A stretch of 64,000 nt of DNA from Canna indica (Eukaryota; Streptophyta; Magnoliopsida; Zingiberales; Cannaceae). Within the stretch, counting starts at the first letter, position 1; the number at the start of each line of letters is the position of its first letter. Location: NCBI GenBank assembly GCA_034359265.1, contig CP136890.1, forward strand, positions 90,979,501 to 91,043,500, read 5' to 3'. Below are positions 28,593 through 40,100 of this stretch, piece after piece. The position numbers were made by a program, and so were the translations under genes. The notes under the pieces were generated by a model. It was given only the letters and a program-made list of their open reading frames with translations. It had not been told where the DNA came from and did not search any database.

Positions 28593-28711
28593 CGAAGACC
28601 TTCCCTTGGAGTCCTCTCCTCAAAATGCGGCGAAGAAATCCTAAAAAATAAATGCGAACAAGCGAAACGAGAGAGAAGAGGGAAGGGAACAAAAGGAGCA
28701 AGCTTTTTGAC

Positions 28712-28718
28712 TTTATAG
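28712..28718 (-). promoter_or_regulatory. Candidate TATA box of GAPCp
   Basis: TATAAAG on the minus strand lies about 120 nt upstream of the GAPCp ATG, leaving a leader of roughly 90 nt with no upstream ATG. The position is right for a core promoter but only sequence supports it. Confidence 0.45.
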
Positions 28719-29541
28719 ACAGCAGTAGGGTTTGGTAGCCTCCTCCTTCCTCCGTGTTCGGGGCGGCGATCCCCTCGATGCGTTGAATTGAACAATTGAA
28801 GTGATAAGCCCACGCCCTTGTTTGCGGAACTGCACTCTCCTTTCCCTACCACGTGCTGTAATCCTGTGGGTAGGTAGAGGTTTCTGGACCCGGAAATGAC
28901 CCAATGGGTAGATAGTGTTAGTGTACCCAACAACCGCGGAATGAAAAATCAAATTTAATTTAATTTAATTTAAATAATACTTTTAGTATATATTCTGTTA
29001 ACTAAATCTTATTATATTTAAATGTATATATTAAATGAGATAATTATATGTAAATGGCAGATAGTTAGTTATATTCATTTATACGATGAGCTAGGTACAA
29101 ATGGATCCAAGCGTATCCATAATTAGTCAATGACTAAGAATGGCATCACATATTTCGAGAGCTGTTTGATATAGCCAACAATTAATTAGTTGAGTTTGAG
29201 AATATGTAATAATAAATTTAAATTTGTTAATTCTTTCAAAAGTAACAAAATTTATAATATTATTTTTTAAAAAATAAAAAATCAACAATAAAAAATTAAG
29301 ATCTTAAAATTAATATAGTAATTAAATATTACTATAATGTTGGTGTGAATAAAATTTGAATTAGACTTTGGTCGGTGCTAAAAATTAATGAATAATTAAG
29401 GTGGTATAAATAAGAAAAGGGCGGGTAAAATTAGCAAGACTTGGAGGGGTTTGGTGGCAACGAGTTAGGTGAAAGAAATGGGAGTTAGCTTTTGGTAATG
29501 ATGATCTTATTTGGCCATTGCCGGGTAGCTTTATTTGTTAA
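28719..29541. other. GAPCp upstream region
   Basis: Contains the GAPCp promoter side (GC-richer up to about 28930), then AT-rich DNA with a short (TAATT)n stretch at about 28953-28975. No other gene is seen. Confidence 0.5.
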
Positions 29542-29926
29542 TAGGACTGTTCACGGTCGAGTCGGATCTTAGTTTAGAAGGAATATTGATTCAATTTGAT
29601 CAAAAGTAATTAGATCCAATCGAGTATTTGGGTCTACCTATTTGGACTAAATAGTAAACTCCAAAAAACTAATTAATTGTGTAAGAATGATCATATTTGG
29701 ACTTTGAAGTATGTATATACATATATTAAAAATAACTAAAAATATATAATTTAATCGAGTAGTCGGATCAAGTCTCGAGTCATAGGATTCCAAACTTAAT
29801 TTGGAATCCGAGACCCGACCCAACTATGGTCGGGTTTTACTCGACCAGATCCGATTACCCGTTTTGGGTTGGGTTGGATCAGGTTCTCTAATTTATTGAG
29901 TCAGGTCGGCCCAACGAACAATCTTA
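29542..29926. mobile_element. hAT-type MITE, 385 bp
   Basis: The left end is TAGGACTGTTCACGG and the right end reads CGAACAATCTTA (inverse TAAGATTGTTCG). The flanks are TTTGTTAA (29534-29541) and CTTGTTAA (29927-29934), a 7-of-8 target duplication. The interior is rich in CGGGT/ACCCG motifs as in the MITE at 60087. No coding capacity. Confidence 0.7.
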
Positions 29927-29934
29927 CTTGTTAA

Positions 29935-30376
29935 CTTATTATATTCAATATAATAATAATAATAAATTAAAAATTTATTTTTTAAAAAAAAAATCATATT
30001 CAACCATTACAAAGAAGAGGAACAATGCTTACAAAAATACTAGAACTAAAAATCAAACTAATAATACGTAGGCAAAAAGCTTAAATGTCTAACCACCAAA
30101 CTAACAGGCATATACGTCTGACCATCAAACAATAGATGGATTAGCTAAAAGTTTATCTTCATATGTAAATGTATTCAAAAGGTATTCAAATACTCACTTG
30201 TTACTTGATGGAAAAATGATGAAAGACTTTTTGTTTGACAAAAGATCATCATAATAAAATAATATGAAATAGTACATAATCATTTTTTAAATTTTCTTAA
30301 CTTATCAAATTATAGCAAACTAGTATTTAGTATAATAATTAAATATTTTAAAAAGTAATAAAAATTATAAAAATGT
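29935..30376. other. AT-rich intergenic DNA
   Basis: I see nothing here beyond AT-rich sequence. Confidence 0.5.
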
Positions 30377-32685
30377 TGTAATATCCGAGATATTATGGTA
30401 TTTTTTTATTTATCTTTGTCAGTCTAGCGAGTTGATTCGAGGTCGAGCTGAGTCGAGTCATGATCCGGTGCAAGCTTGAAAGCTCGAGTAAGTAGAAATA
30501 TGAATTATGCATTTTTTGTTCTTGCTTAGATAAATTTATTTTATTATTTTAATGCATGTGCTTGAGCATAATGATGATGCGGGTTTAGCATTAGGTTAGA
30601 GTTGGGAGGAGATTATAAAACCCCCCGTGAGGTTATGCGGCTCCTAATTAAGATGAATAAGCCAAGAGAAGTACAAGGGGAGCTGCCGCCCCCTTGTTGT
30701 AGATTGAGAAATTCTTTTCTTGAATTTTTTTTTGTTCTTGAGCCATTGTTGTAGATTGAGAAATTCTTGTCGAATTTTTCGTTGGTTCTTGAAGTTTTAT
30801 CGTCAATTTCACGTATTGCCATAAAAGAGGAGCCCGAAGACGCCCTTTGTGGTGCGGCAGCCCTAGGACTACGGGTTGCCCTCAAGGTGTTCGTTAAAAT
30901 GCCTAAGAGAAGTTCTTGATGTTTTTGAGATTTAGACTTTGGATTAATTATTTTAATTAAGTTCTTACGATGTCAATGCATGATTAGTATGTAGATATAA
31001 AATTTCAGCATGTGAATCTATGTTTTGCACGTGAAAAGATTAAATCTTGATGTCATGTATGTTCATGTTTGGGGATTCTTGGTTTGAAGCTTCAGTCTTG
31101 ATTTAAAGATGATGTGGATGCATGCTAAATCTTGATTGTGAATTATGATTTAATTTTTGTATTATTTATCTTGATGTTATAAATCTGTTGTTGTGATAAT
31201 TTAGGATTTAATTACTGTGTTTTTCGAATTTATTACCTTGGCATGCTAAAAACTCAAACTCGCTGGCATTTCATGCTGAAATTGTTAATTCAATATTGAT
31301 TTTGTAATCTCTGTTGAGATGCGTATAATTTACTGCACCTAGTCATGTAACCCATCATTTTAATCAGAAAACATAGTCTAGAACCATATGACACACTTTG
31401 AAAATCGGATTCGGCTTGGGTGCACCAATTTTGGGCTCAACGGTAAATTGAAAATAAAACCCCTAAAACAAAAACCTAATTTCGACAAATGAAAATTTTA
31501 ATTGTAGAATCAAAATTCAAGGGGCAACATAATCTATTAAGATCCAACAAAATAATTAAACTACATGAAATAAAACCTCATGGATTGATGATATTACGGG
31601 TCTAGGAGTCGAGATCGGGCATAGAGTGTTACGGCATTTTCCAGTAAAGATACCTCTAAGACACCATAGGAGACACTTGACTTAGGTCTTGTTAGCGCCA
31701 TATTTTATGAATGGCGGAGAGCTCGGATAGGAGCCGAATTGCGGGCTTGACCCGAAAGGTTGGATGGTTAATTTCCAACCTGTGTTTAAGGAATAAGTTC
31801 GGATGGGCGAATCCCGATTATTCCTGCGATTATTTAATGAACAAGTTTGAATGAGCGAATCTCGGTTGTTCCTGCGTTTCTTGTGGAACAAGTTTGGATG
31901 GGTGAATCCCGATTGTTTCCAAGTTTCTTTATTTTAAGGAATAAGTTCGGATGGGCGAATCCTCCTGCGCTATCTTTAAGGGTATGATTATAGGATAAGC
32001 TCGGATGGGTCAATCCCGATTATCCTCATAACCCTTGAGTGTGATTTGTTGCTTTAGGGTACGGGTAGGCTGAGGCCTAATAGATTTGCCTTTGGGCATG
32101 TGATGGCCAGATGACTTGTTAGCTAGTCATATCACATGTTGTATTATCCCTAAATGAGACATGTGCATCTATTCATATATCTCTGTGGTTGATTTTTTTG
32201 TGGTGAGGGTTGGTAGAACTGATCACTTAGTTCTTTTGAACTCACCCATTGTTTATTTTTGTTTTTTTGCAGAGCCTGACCAGTGAGGTGGGTTACAGCG
32301 CTTGGCGCGGCTGGAGGGCAGATGAGCCATATTGATCTCATAGCAGTCCTAATTAGGGGGTTGTAGTCGAGTCTTTGGTAGATTTGTCATGCACTTGTGT
32401 TAGTATTTTGGAAATATAGTCCCTTGGGGACATTCATGTCTTCCATTCAAATTTCACTTGTTAAAGTAAATAGTTGAACTTTGATTTACTTATTTTTGTA
32501 CTTTAAACATTTTGCTAAAAACTTTTCTTCTTAAATGGAATCGGTTTTGGTTTCACATTCATAATAAAAATTCTACTATTCTTTCTGCTATGATTTATTA
32601 TGAGTTGGCATGTGCATGGGATAGACTGCGGGGTATAGGCACGTATACCTCAGCCGATCACATGACCCTGAGTTGGGGCGTGACA
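30377..32685. mobile_element. Probable solo LTR, 2.3 kb
   Basis: It begins TGTAATATCCGAGATATT and ends TTGGGGCGTGACA (TG...CA). The flanking 5 bp are AATGT and AAGGT, a 4-of-5 match. No gag or pol is present. It resembles the better-supported solo LTR at 39299-41545 in length, ends and the closing GGGGCGT(G/A)ACA. An internal degenerate repeat lies at 31700-32030. LTRs over 2 kb are usual for Gypsy-type elements; the family is not assigned. Confidence 0.65.
31700..32030. repeat. Degenerate ~60-bp tandem repeat within the solo LTR
   Basis: Five or so copies of a module containing AAGTTCGGATGGGCGAATCC and CGATTATTCCTGCG follow each other with substitutions and indels. No coding function is seen. 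Confidence 0.7.
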
Positions 32686-32869
32686 AAGGTAATAAAAACT
32701 TAGGCGGATGCCACAGATGTCATTTTCATAATAATTGAAATGTACATACCAAATATACATGCAATATGCGTCTTGGCCACTAATGGACCGAGTATGGGTA
32801 AGCAACCACTGAAAAGACTAAAATCTAAAATTTAAAATTTTAATTCGGGAGAAAACAAAACATAAATAC

Positions 32870-33895
32870 ACCACCATTTGACACAAATCCCAGACTATGA
32901 GCGCCCATTTATTCGTCCCCATAAACTCATCTCGAGACGCATTCCCTTAGTCCATTCGGTTTGTGTTCCGTCGAAAATGGAAGAGTTTCGTATTGTCCAT
33001 AAGCTCCAGCACCATAGCGCTAAGAGTGTGGCTCGGTCATTATTCCATTCGTCGATCTCATAATATATTTCTTAAATCAACGTAGTCGTCCCATCCCTAC
33101 CTTCCTTGTGAACTCGTGCTATCCCCTTATCAATAACCCGCATTTCGCAAAAAGATGAGATACAGATTCATTTTGTACACGGCAAAACACACAAAGTGGG
33201 TCAATGGTGCTGCTACCATGTTTGATCAGTCGGTCTTTTGTTTGCATCCTTTGTTTGATCCCTAGCCATAGAACAAATTTGATCTTCTTTGGACCCTTGC
33301 ATTTCCAAATCCTTGCCGCTCGCAAATTGTAGATGTCTCGTTCCACTAGCCGCTTGTACATCGTTGATGTTGAGAAAATACTCGAAGATTCCCGGCGCCA
33401 AAAATTTCTATTGTCTTCAACCCCAATGTTCCATAGTACAATAATGGACCACAAATAATTCACCTCTTATATGTTTACCTCACCTCTCCAGCTTAGATTC
33501 CAATTCTCAAATTGCTCATGAAAAAAATCCGTGATTGTACTATTTCTCCTCCGACTTTGAGCAAAGAGATGTAGGAACATGTCCGCCAACCTATAGTTAA
33601 GGATTCATCTATCCTTCTAGAATATTGTATCATCCCCCCTTCCCACCTTCAGTTCCATTCCAATTGAGAAAAAATATTTAGCCGCACAAAATCCTTTCCA
33701 AACACTTGACCACGAGGCCATAGAACGATTATCCTGCCATCCATTTCTTCGAAAATAACTGTCTCACAATGTATACCCAAAGAAGCGCTTTCCCCGATGC
33801 AATTCCCCACCACCATCTCTCGGAGACTGGCTAAGTTGTAATTATTCAGATCAATGATTCTCAACCCTCCATTGTGTCTATGGCATATCACATCA
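32870..33895 (-). pseudogene. LINE reverse-transcriptase C-terminal fragment
   Basis: Minus-strand frames give GGLRIIDLNNYNLASL (33649-33891), the block after the RT domain. Then comes the zf-RVT region at 33119-33463 (RIWKCKGPKKIKFVLWLGI, PLCVFC, ESVSHLFAKC) and a trailing WSLWTIRNSSIFDG. Several frame changes and stops occur. It is a LINE relic of a family different from those at 14-21 kb and 61-64 kb. Ends were not determined. Confidence 0.75.
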
Positions 33896-34145
33896 TCCCA
33901 ACTCGCGAGCTTAAATACATTTTTTTAATCGGTCAATTTATGCAAAAATCAATTAAGCAAGCATCAATCATTTTTTTTTATATAGAGAAAGCAGGTTATA
34001 AAAAGTATAGATATAATAGTAATATACTAACACTAAAATCTTATCCTATGGAATTCATAAGAAATTCACCACGAAATTCCATTCTATGCAACCAAACATG
34101 AAAAAAGGAGTTCACAAAACCAAAGCAAAAACACCATAATATGCT

Positions 34146-37100
34146 CTATACATAGAATATCTGCCCCACATTCAACAGGCTCTCATGGGGTACATTGAAC
34201 ATCACACTGTTCTCCCTACAAATCCTCCTAAGAAAATCATACATATAATTGACAGCAATCCTCTTAACAATCCCCGAATCTCTGCGAGCCCTCACCACTG
34301 TGTTCCCAAGAATGTGCACAACCCCGGCTTCCTTGCATTGGTTCAAAAGCTCTAACTCATCCTCTGTCGTCGTTTGGTTCATACTACAACATTGTGTAGA
34401 CTGAGAGGGAATAATTGAATCAAATGAAGAAGAGCCATGACCCAAAGTGGAGAAGAGCGTTTGGCCACTGCCATCCCCTGTCACCAATGAATCGAAAGAT
34501 TCCTTCATACATTTCCTGGCCTGCTGCTCGCATAAGCTGTATTCGTCCGAGTCTGAGTATCCATCCATCATACTTTCTAGTCGGATAAAGAGGGCAATGC
34601 TATCAATCAGCAACTTCTCAAAGTAGTCATCTTTTGCGTGAAGATCTTTGTATCCGTACCTTGCAACGCAACGGAACATATGGAAATTCTTTGGCCCTAT
34701 CCTTTTCACAATAACTCGTTCCTCCATGGGCACCGAATACACAGGAAGACACTTGACACAGACAAAGACGACAACAGAGTGGATGGCAGGTAAGTTAGTT
34801 ATAAAGTGGGAGAATATGTGTGGGACACCGCTTGTCAGTTCAGTGTACACAAAGCCTATTCCAGGAACGCGGACCAAATCCAAGCAGGGACCTAGACCCA
34901 GGATCCAGGCCACAGACACCTTGCTGTGCAGTTCAATCTCGAAGCGCTTGGCTGTGACATAGTGCCACACGTACATGATGGCAAGGAATGCAGCAGCAAT
35001 GACAAGTGGGACCCAACCTCCTTGGCCTATCTTGAAGAGCATGGCTGAGAAGTACGGGAGCTCAACCAACAACGATAAAGTTGTGAAGACGAGGACAAGG
35101 ATCCAGTGGCTTCGCCAAACTAACAACATGATTGGGATCATGAGGAATGTAGTCACCAGCATAACTGTCACAACTGCAGTTCCTGCGCATTGATTGGAAA
35201 TTCAGCATAAGTACTTGTACACAGAAGCCAACATGTCAGAAGTAGAACTTTTGCAGTTGTAGCAGTTGAAAAGATTTTATATAACCTTTGCTTAAATATT
35301 TATATTTGGTATATATATAGTGATGAAGGATTGATGCTGAATGTTATTTTTCAAACAATGTTTTCAGAATCCTCAAGCACCTGGAACAGACCTCAGCTAG
35401 ACTTGCATAATCCTTTTCTATTTCCAATGCATGCACATGCACATTAAAAATCATATGTAGAGCTACGTACTAAAAAAGGTCATATTTAGAGCTAAGTTCT
35501 TTGGATGCTTACATATGTAATTGTGACTTAATAATCATTCAAATGATTGCACATACAAGTATTTTATCATTTATGTATAAAATAAAGTTAATTTATCCTA
35601 AATAACAGATCTTTTTAATTTCATTTACATTTCATATTTTTATTTTATTTCAATGCCACAACTGTCACATACAACAGTTTCCAATTATAGATTCGTTTGC
35701 AACTTCTAATACTTTGTTGCAAGTAGATCCGTAACTGGTGAGTAGTGATTCATTCATGGACAAAAAAACAACCACATTTAATTTGTCAGTGCAAATGCAA
35801 TTGCAGCCGCTTTGCAGTTGATTTCATTCACAGTGCAGATTAAATTGAATGCCAAATCTCTTTCATCACTGTTCCTTCAGCATATACTGTGAGGCTGGCT
35901 AATTCATTGATAAAAGCCAACTGGTCATGCTCAAACTCAATAGGTTAACATCAAATAGACTAGGTTCAGTCAGCTGTTCCAGTAGTAATGGCTAATGTCA
36001 GAAGCTAAGGACCAAAACTCAAAACCATGTATACTTATATTCTTAGCATGTTTTGTACAAAGATGAAATGACTAGTTATACTGCAATTTTTTTTGAATTT
36101 CATTGGTTGACCACTTATCCGAAAAGTTTGCACTATAAGAAAAGGCATGTATAAAAGAGTAATCCCAGCATGAGGCCCCAGTTCAATGTACACAGTCCTA
36201 CCTTTGGATAGCAAAGGGGATGTTTTTGGGACATGAACGCTGGTTTCCAAGTTGAAATGGATTAGTGCTACCATTGTTCCAAGGTTCAACCTAAAAGGTC
36301 CCAATTTATAGTATTTGTTGTTATTCTTAATAGTCTCCCTCATATGTGGGTGAGTAAACTCCAAGCCCAACACGCAGAACAAAAATTTGGGCTATATGTA
36401 TATACTTTTTAAATTATTGACATTGACAAAGATTGATATAGAATTATACCATATTGAATTTGACTGGATGACCATTACACCCAAAAGGTTAAGTTGCTAG
36501 GAAAGGACCCAATGTATTTATGTTTTCTTAACAAACCATAAGTTTGTTATAAAGTGCCTTCTCGACAATATTCATTCCACTCCTTGGGCCTTCTAGCCTT
36601 GAATCTTTATTATCAAGGTAAAGGAAGTTCTATTGCAGATTAGACACTATGAAAATACCATGACTCTGATGAGATCATGATTATGCTAGCAAACTAATTG
36701 ATAAAGATATTAACTTCTCTCTTGCAAGTTTATTCAATGAACTGTACATGTATGTCGCAGATGCTCTATTAAGTTGAAGCAAACTTACCATATGCATTCC
36801 CAATCGTACTCTGATTTTTAAATCCAGCTGTAACAGCTATGCAGAGAACCATGAGTACCCAATTAATATCTGGAATGTATATCTGCCCAAGAAAACTTTT
36901 TGATGTGTGTACAACCTTGACCATGGGAAAACAACCAAGAGCAAGTGCTTGCTTAATAATTGAAAATGTTGCAGATATGGTAGCTTGACTAGCAACGATT
37001 GCTGCTGCTGTTGCAATGATAAACATTGGCCAGTAAATACCATCTACAAGGATAGAAAACATCACCACCCCCTCACAAACAAAGTGCAATACTCAAAGGA

Positions 37101-40100
37101 GCTTTAACGAATCAAAAGGCACCTGGAATGGACCGGTAAAAAGAATCAAAAGCTTGTCCTTTGTTGCTAACAATATAAGCAGCTTGTCCAGTATATGCCA
37201 AAAGAAGACAAGGCAACACAACAAGAGTGAAAGCAATCTGCACTAAAAGAGCATATAAGTACACGATATCTTAGAATCTTTCATGATGGGTCATGTAGAT
37301 ATCTGTTTACCTGAACTGATAGGACAGGGAAATGACAAAGATCAGCAAACAGTGCTTCTGTTCCTAAAAGGATGTCATGACAGCATCTCCTTTAGATAAT
37401 GAAAAACACATGGGGAGATGAAAAAAAAGTAAAATTATATTTTCAAACTAACCAGTTATGCTAAGCATAATTCCGCCAAGAGAGGTCCAACTATTGCACT
37501 TTCCTCGCCTAAAATATTGGTAAATACATACAGGATTGTAAGCCTTGAGCACTGAACTATCATACTTCCATATGTTCAGAGCACCAATTGTTCCAATTAA
37601 TAGGAACCACAGGAAGACAATAGGAGCAAAAAGCCAGCCAACTTTGTTAGTTCCATAATGTTGTATGCTAAACAAACCAACCAATATGACGACTGCTACG
37701 ATTGTATTCACATCTGAGATAAAGAGACAAGAAAAAATAAGTATTATTACTGATAATTTCTATATTGGCTGCAAAAAAAACAGAATATGATCTCTAAAAG
37801 TCACTCAATTTCTGCTATTACATTTATTTGCTGAAAGGATGGCAATGGTGCGGACCAGGAGCAGAGATTGCATTTCCTGTCCCCATCTCAAGTCTTCTGC
37901 AGGGTGGGATAAGACAAAAAGTCTTCCCCATCTCCACCTCGTCCCACATGGAGGGGTGGAGCAGTTGCAAATATAGCAGGGTGGGTCATGGGGACATGCA
38001 GGTTATATTGGACCTGATATATAATCCAACATCATGTGCATTTATATGGTGGGCAGCAAGGTGTGTTGAAAAAAATCTTGTCCATCTTTTCCCTGCTCTG
38101 CATACTGGTTATGGTTTTTAAATGCTATTACTGCCCTATTATGCAAAAGAGACAAGTGATTATAGTCGGAGCAGGTTTTCTATGCTGATCAAATGCTTTT
38201 TTCAATCATGTATTCCTAGTGTAAGGGAAAATTATGATATATAGTTTTGCCATGAGGCCCATGAGCATGTCACAGAGAGCAAAAACAATTCTAGGCACTG
38301 TAAGTTTGAAGCAAGTTTGTTAGTGTCCTGTCTCATAAAAACAAGTGTTCCTCAGTAGATTTAGAGATCACAGATATTTTAGTCTTGAAAACATCATAAG
38401 TGCAAATGAAGTAATCAATAAGGATAAATAATTAAGTTTAAGATGTACCTTTACTAATTTTTGGATCTTCAACCTTTATCCCACCTGATGCTGAAAGAAC
38501 TGAAAAATACATAAATGTCCAGGTTAGATAACTAGAAGATGCACAAGTAGTTGAGGATCCACAACCAAAATACCAGTAAATATATCCATTCACTAGACAA
38601 GACAAGCAAATAAAAAAACTTGGAGTACAATGGAGATTTGCTTTCAGGTATTTCAAAGCTATCAGACAAACCACTTTCAGGAACATTCACGTAAATTTGT
38701 ATAGCATATCTTTAATAGAGAAGGCTCGGGAAACATTTGAAGCCAAGTTCCAACATGAAATTCCATATCAAGGAAAAATAAACTTATCAAAACACCAGAA
38801 GACAAGTCAGTAGACCAATCTTATTGGAAGCATTATGTTTCTAATCAATCTCTTAGATCTGCATATATAATGTGCGCTATGTCCAATTTAAAGAAACAGG
38901 AAAAAAAGAAATTACTTTTCCATAATCTAGAATTTGCTTCTATCACTTTCTCAACTTATAAATACACAAGTGATTTAACTCAAAAGATGAAATAACTGGT
39001 TTGAAAACTTCTTGCACTATGGATACATTAAATATAGCAATAGGCTTCACAAGAAAAAGACATGTACAATTCACACATGCATTGATACATAGAGACATGT
39101 AAACCAAAAAAGAACATATATTCTCTTTTTTAATATTCACTATAAATAAGATGGGTTCAAATATTTTAGGAGGAACATACTCCTGTCAAGCATATTGCCA
39201 TAGGATATCCAGTGGCAGGTTTAGTCTACAAAATAGCCTGACAATTGGGAAGAGTAAGTCGTGCAGAAGGAGTTTAGTCCAAAAGAGAAGAAAAAGCATG
39301 TTATGACCTAGAAAATTTAGGATATTTTTGTAAATATCTTTTTGGAGGGGGGCCTTTTTGCAAAAGAGCCTAATCTTATATTTAGCCCTAATCTCTCTTT
39401 AATCCATCTCTCCCCTCTCTCGATTACTGTAGCAGCAGCGGCGGCGGATCGGGAATTGCGGCGGCAGTAGTGAGGCGTCAGCAGTGAGAAGACTCCGGTG
39501 AATACCAGAGTTTGGAGGAGTTTTGAGGTAGGAGTTTTCTTCTTCTCTTCTTCCTTGTTGTTTCTGTCTCCGTTGTTATCGTCGTTTCCATTCTTTCGTT
39601 CATCGGCAGCGGCGGAGGGGTTGGAGAAGGTAGTATCGGCAAGATGTCGGATGAGGGAAGGAGGGAGGAGTCGGGAGTGGGCCGCAGGGGATACGGCGGT
39701 CGCGGCAGCAGTGTTGCTGTCCGCGACGTTGGACCTAGCAAGGGCAGCGGCCGCTGCTGCCCGCATCTTGGTAGTTGCAGGGGAGGCCGACGTGGCCTCC
39801 CAGCCATGACTCAATGGTTCGTCGGCGCCGGAGGCCGTGGGAAGGCCGGAGGGGAGGCGGCGGATGGTCGCCGATGGCCGGGAGGGCTGCCCGGCGTGGA
39901 CCCGAGTGGAGAGGAGGCGGTGTGGGGGAGGGGAGGCCGCTGTGGCCTCCCGATCGTGAGCTGGTACCAGCCGGCGTTGGGGGAGAGGCCGACGAGGTCG
40001 GCAGGGGTGGTTGCCGTCGGCCGAGAGGGCGACCGATGTGGGTCCGAGCGAAGCAGGGGAGCGGAGCTCGGGCGGGCGTCGAGTAGGAGACGAGTGGGAG

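Noticed and set aside
37828..38121. GGGTGGG/CCCATCTCC-rich segment in KUP intron 4 resembling a hAT MITE
   Set aside because: No inverted ends or target duplication could be identified.
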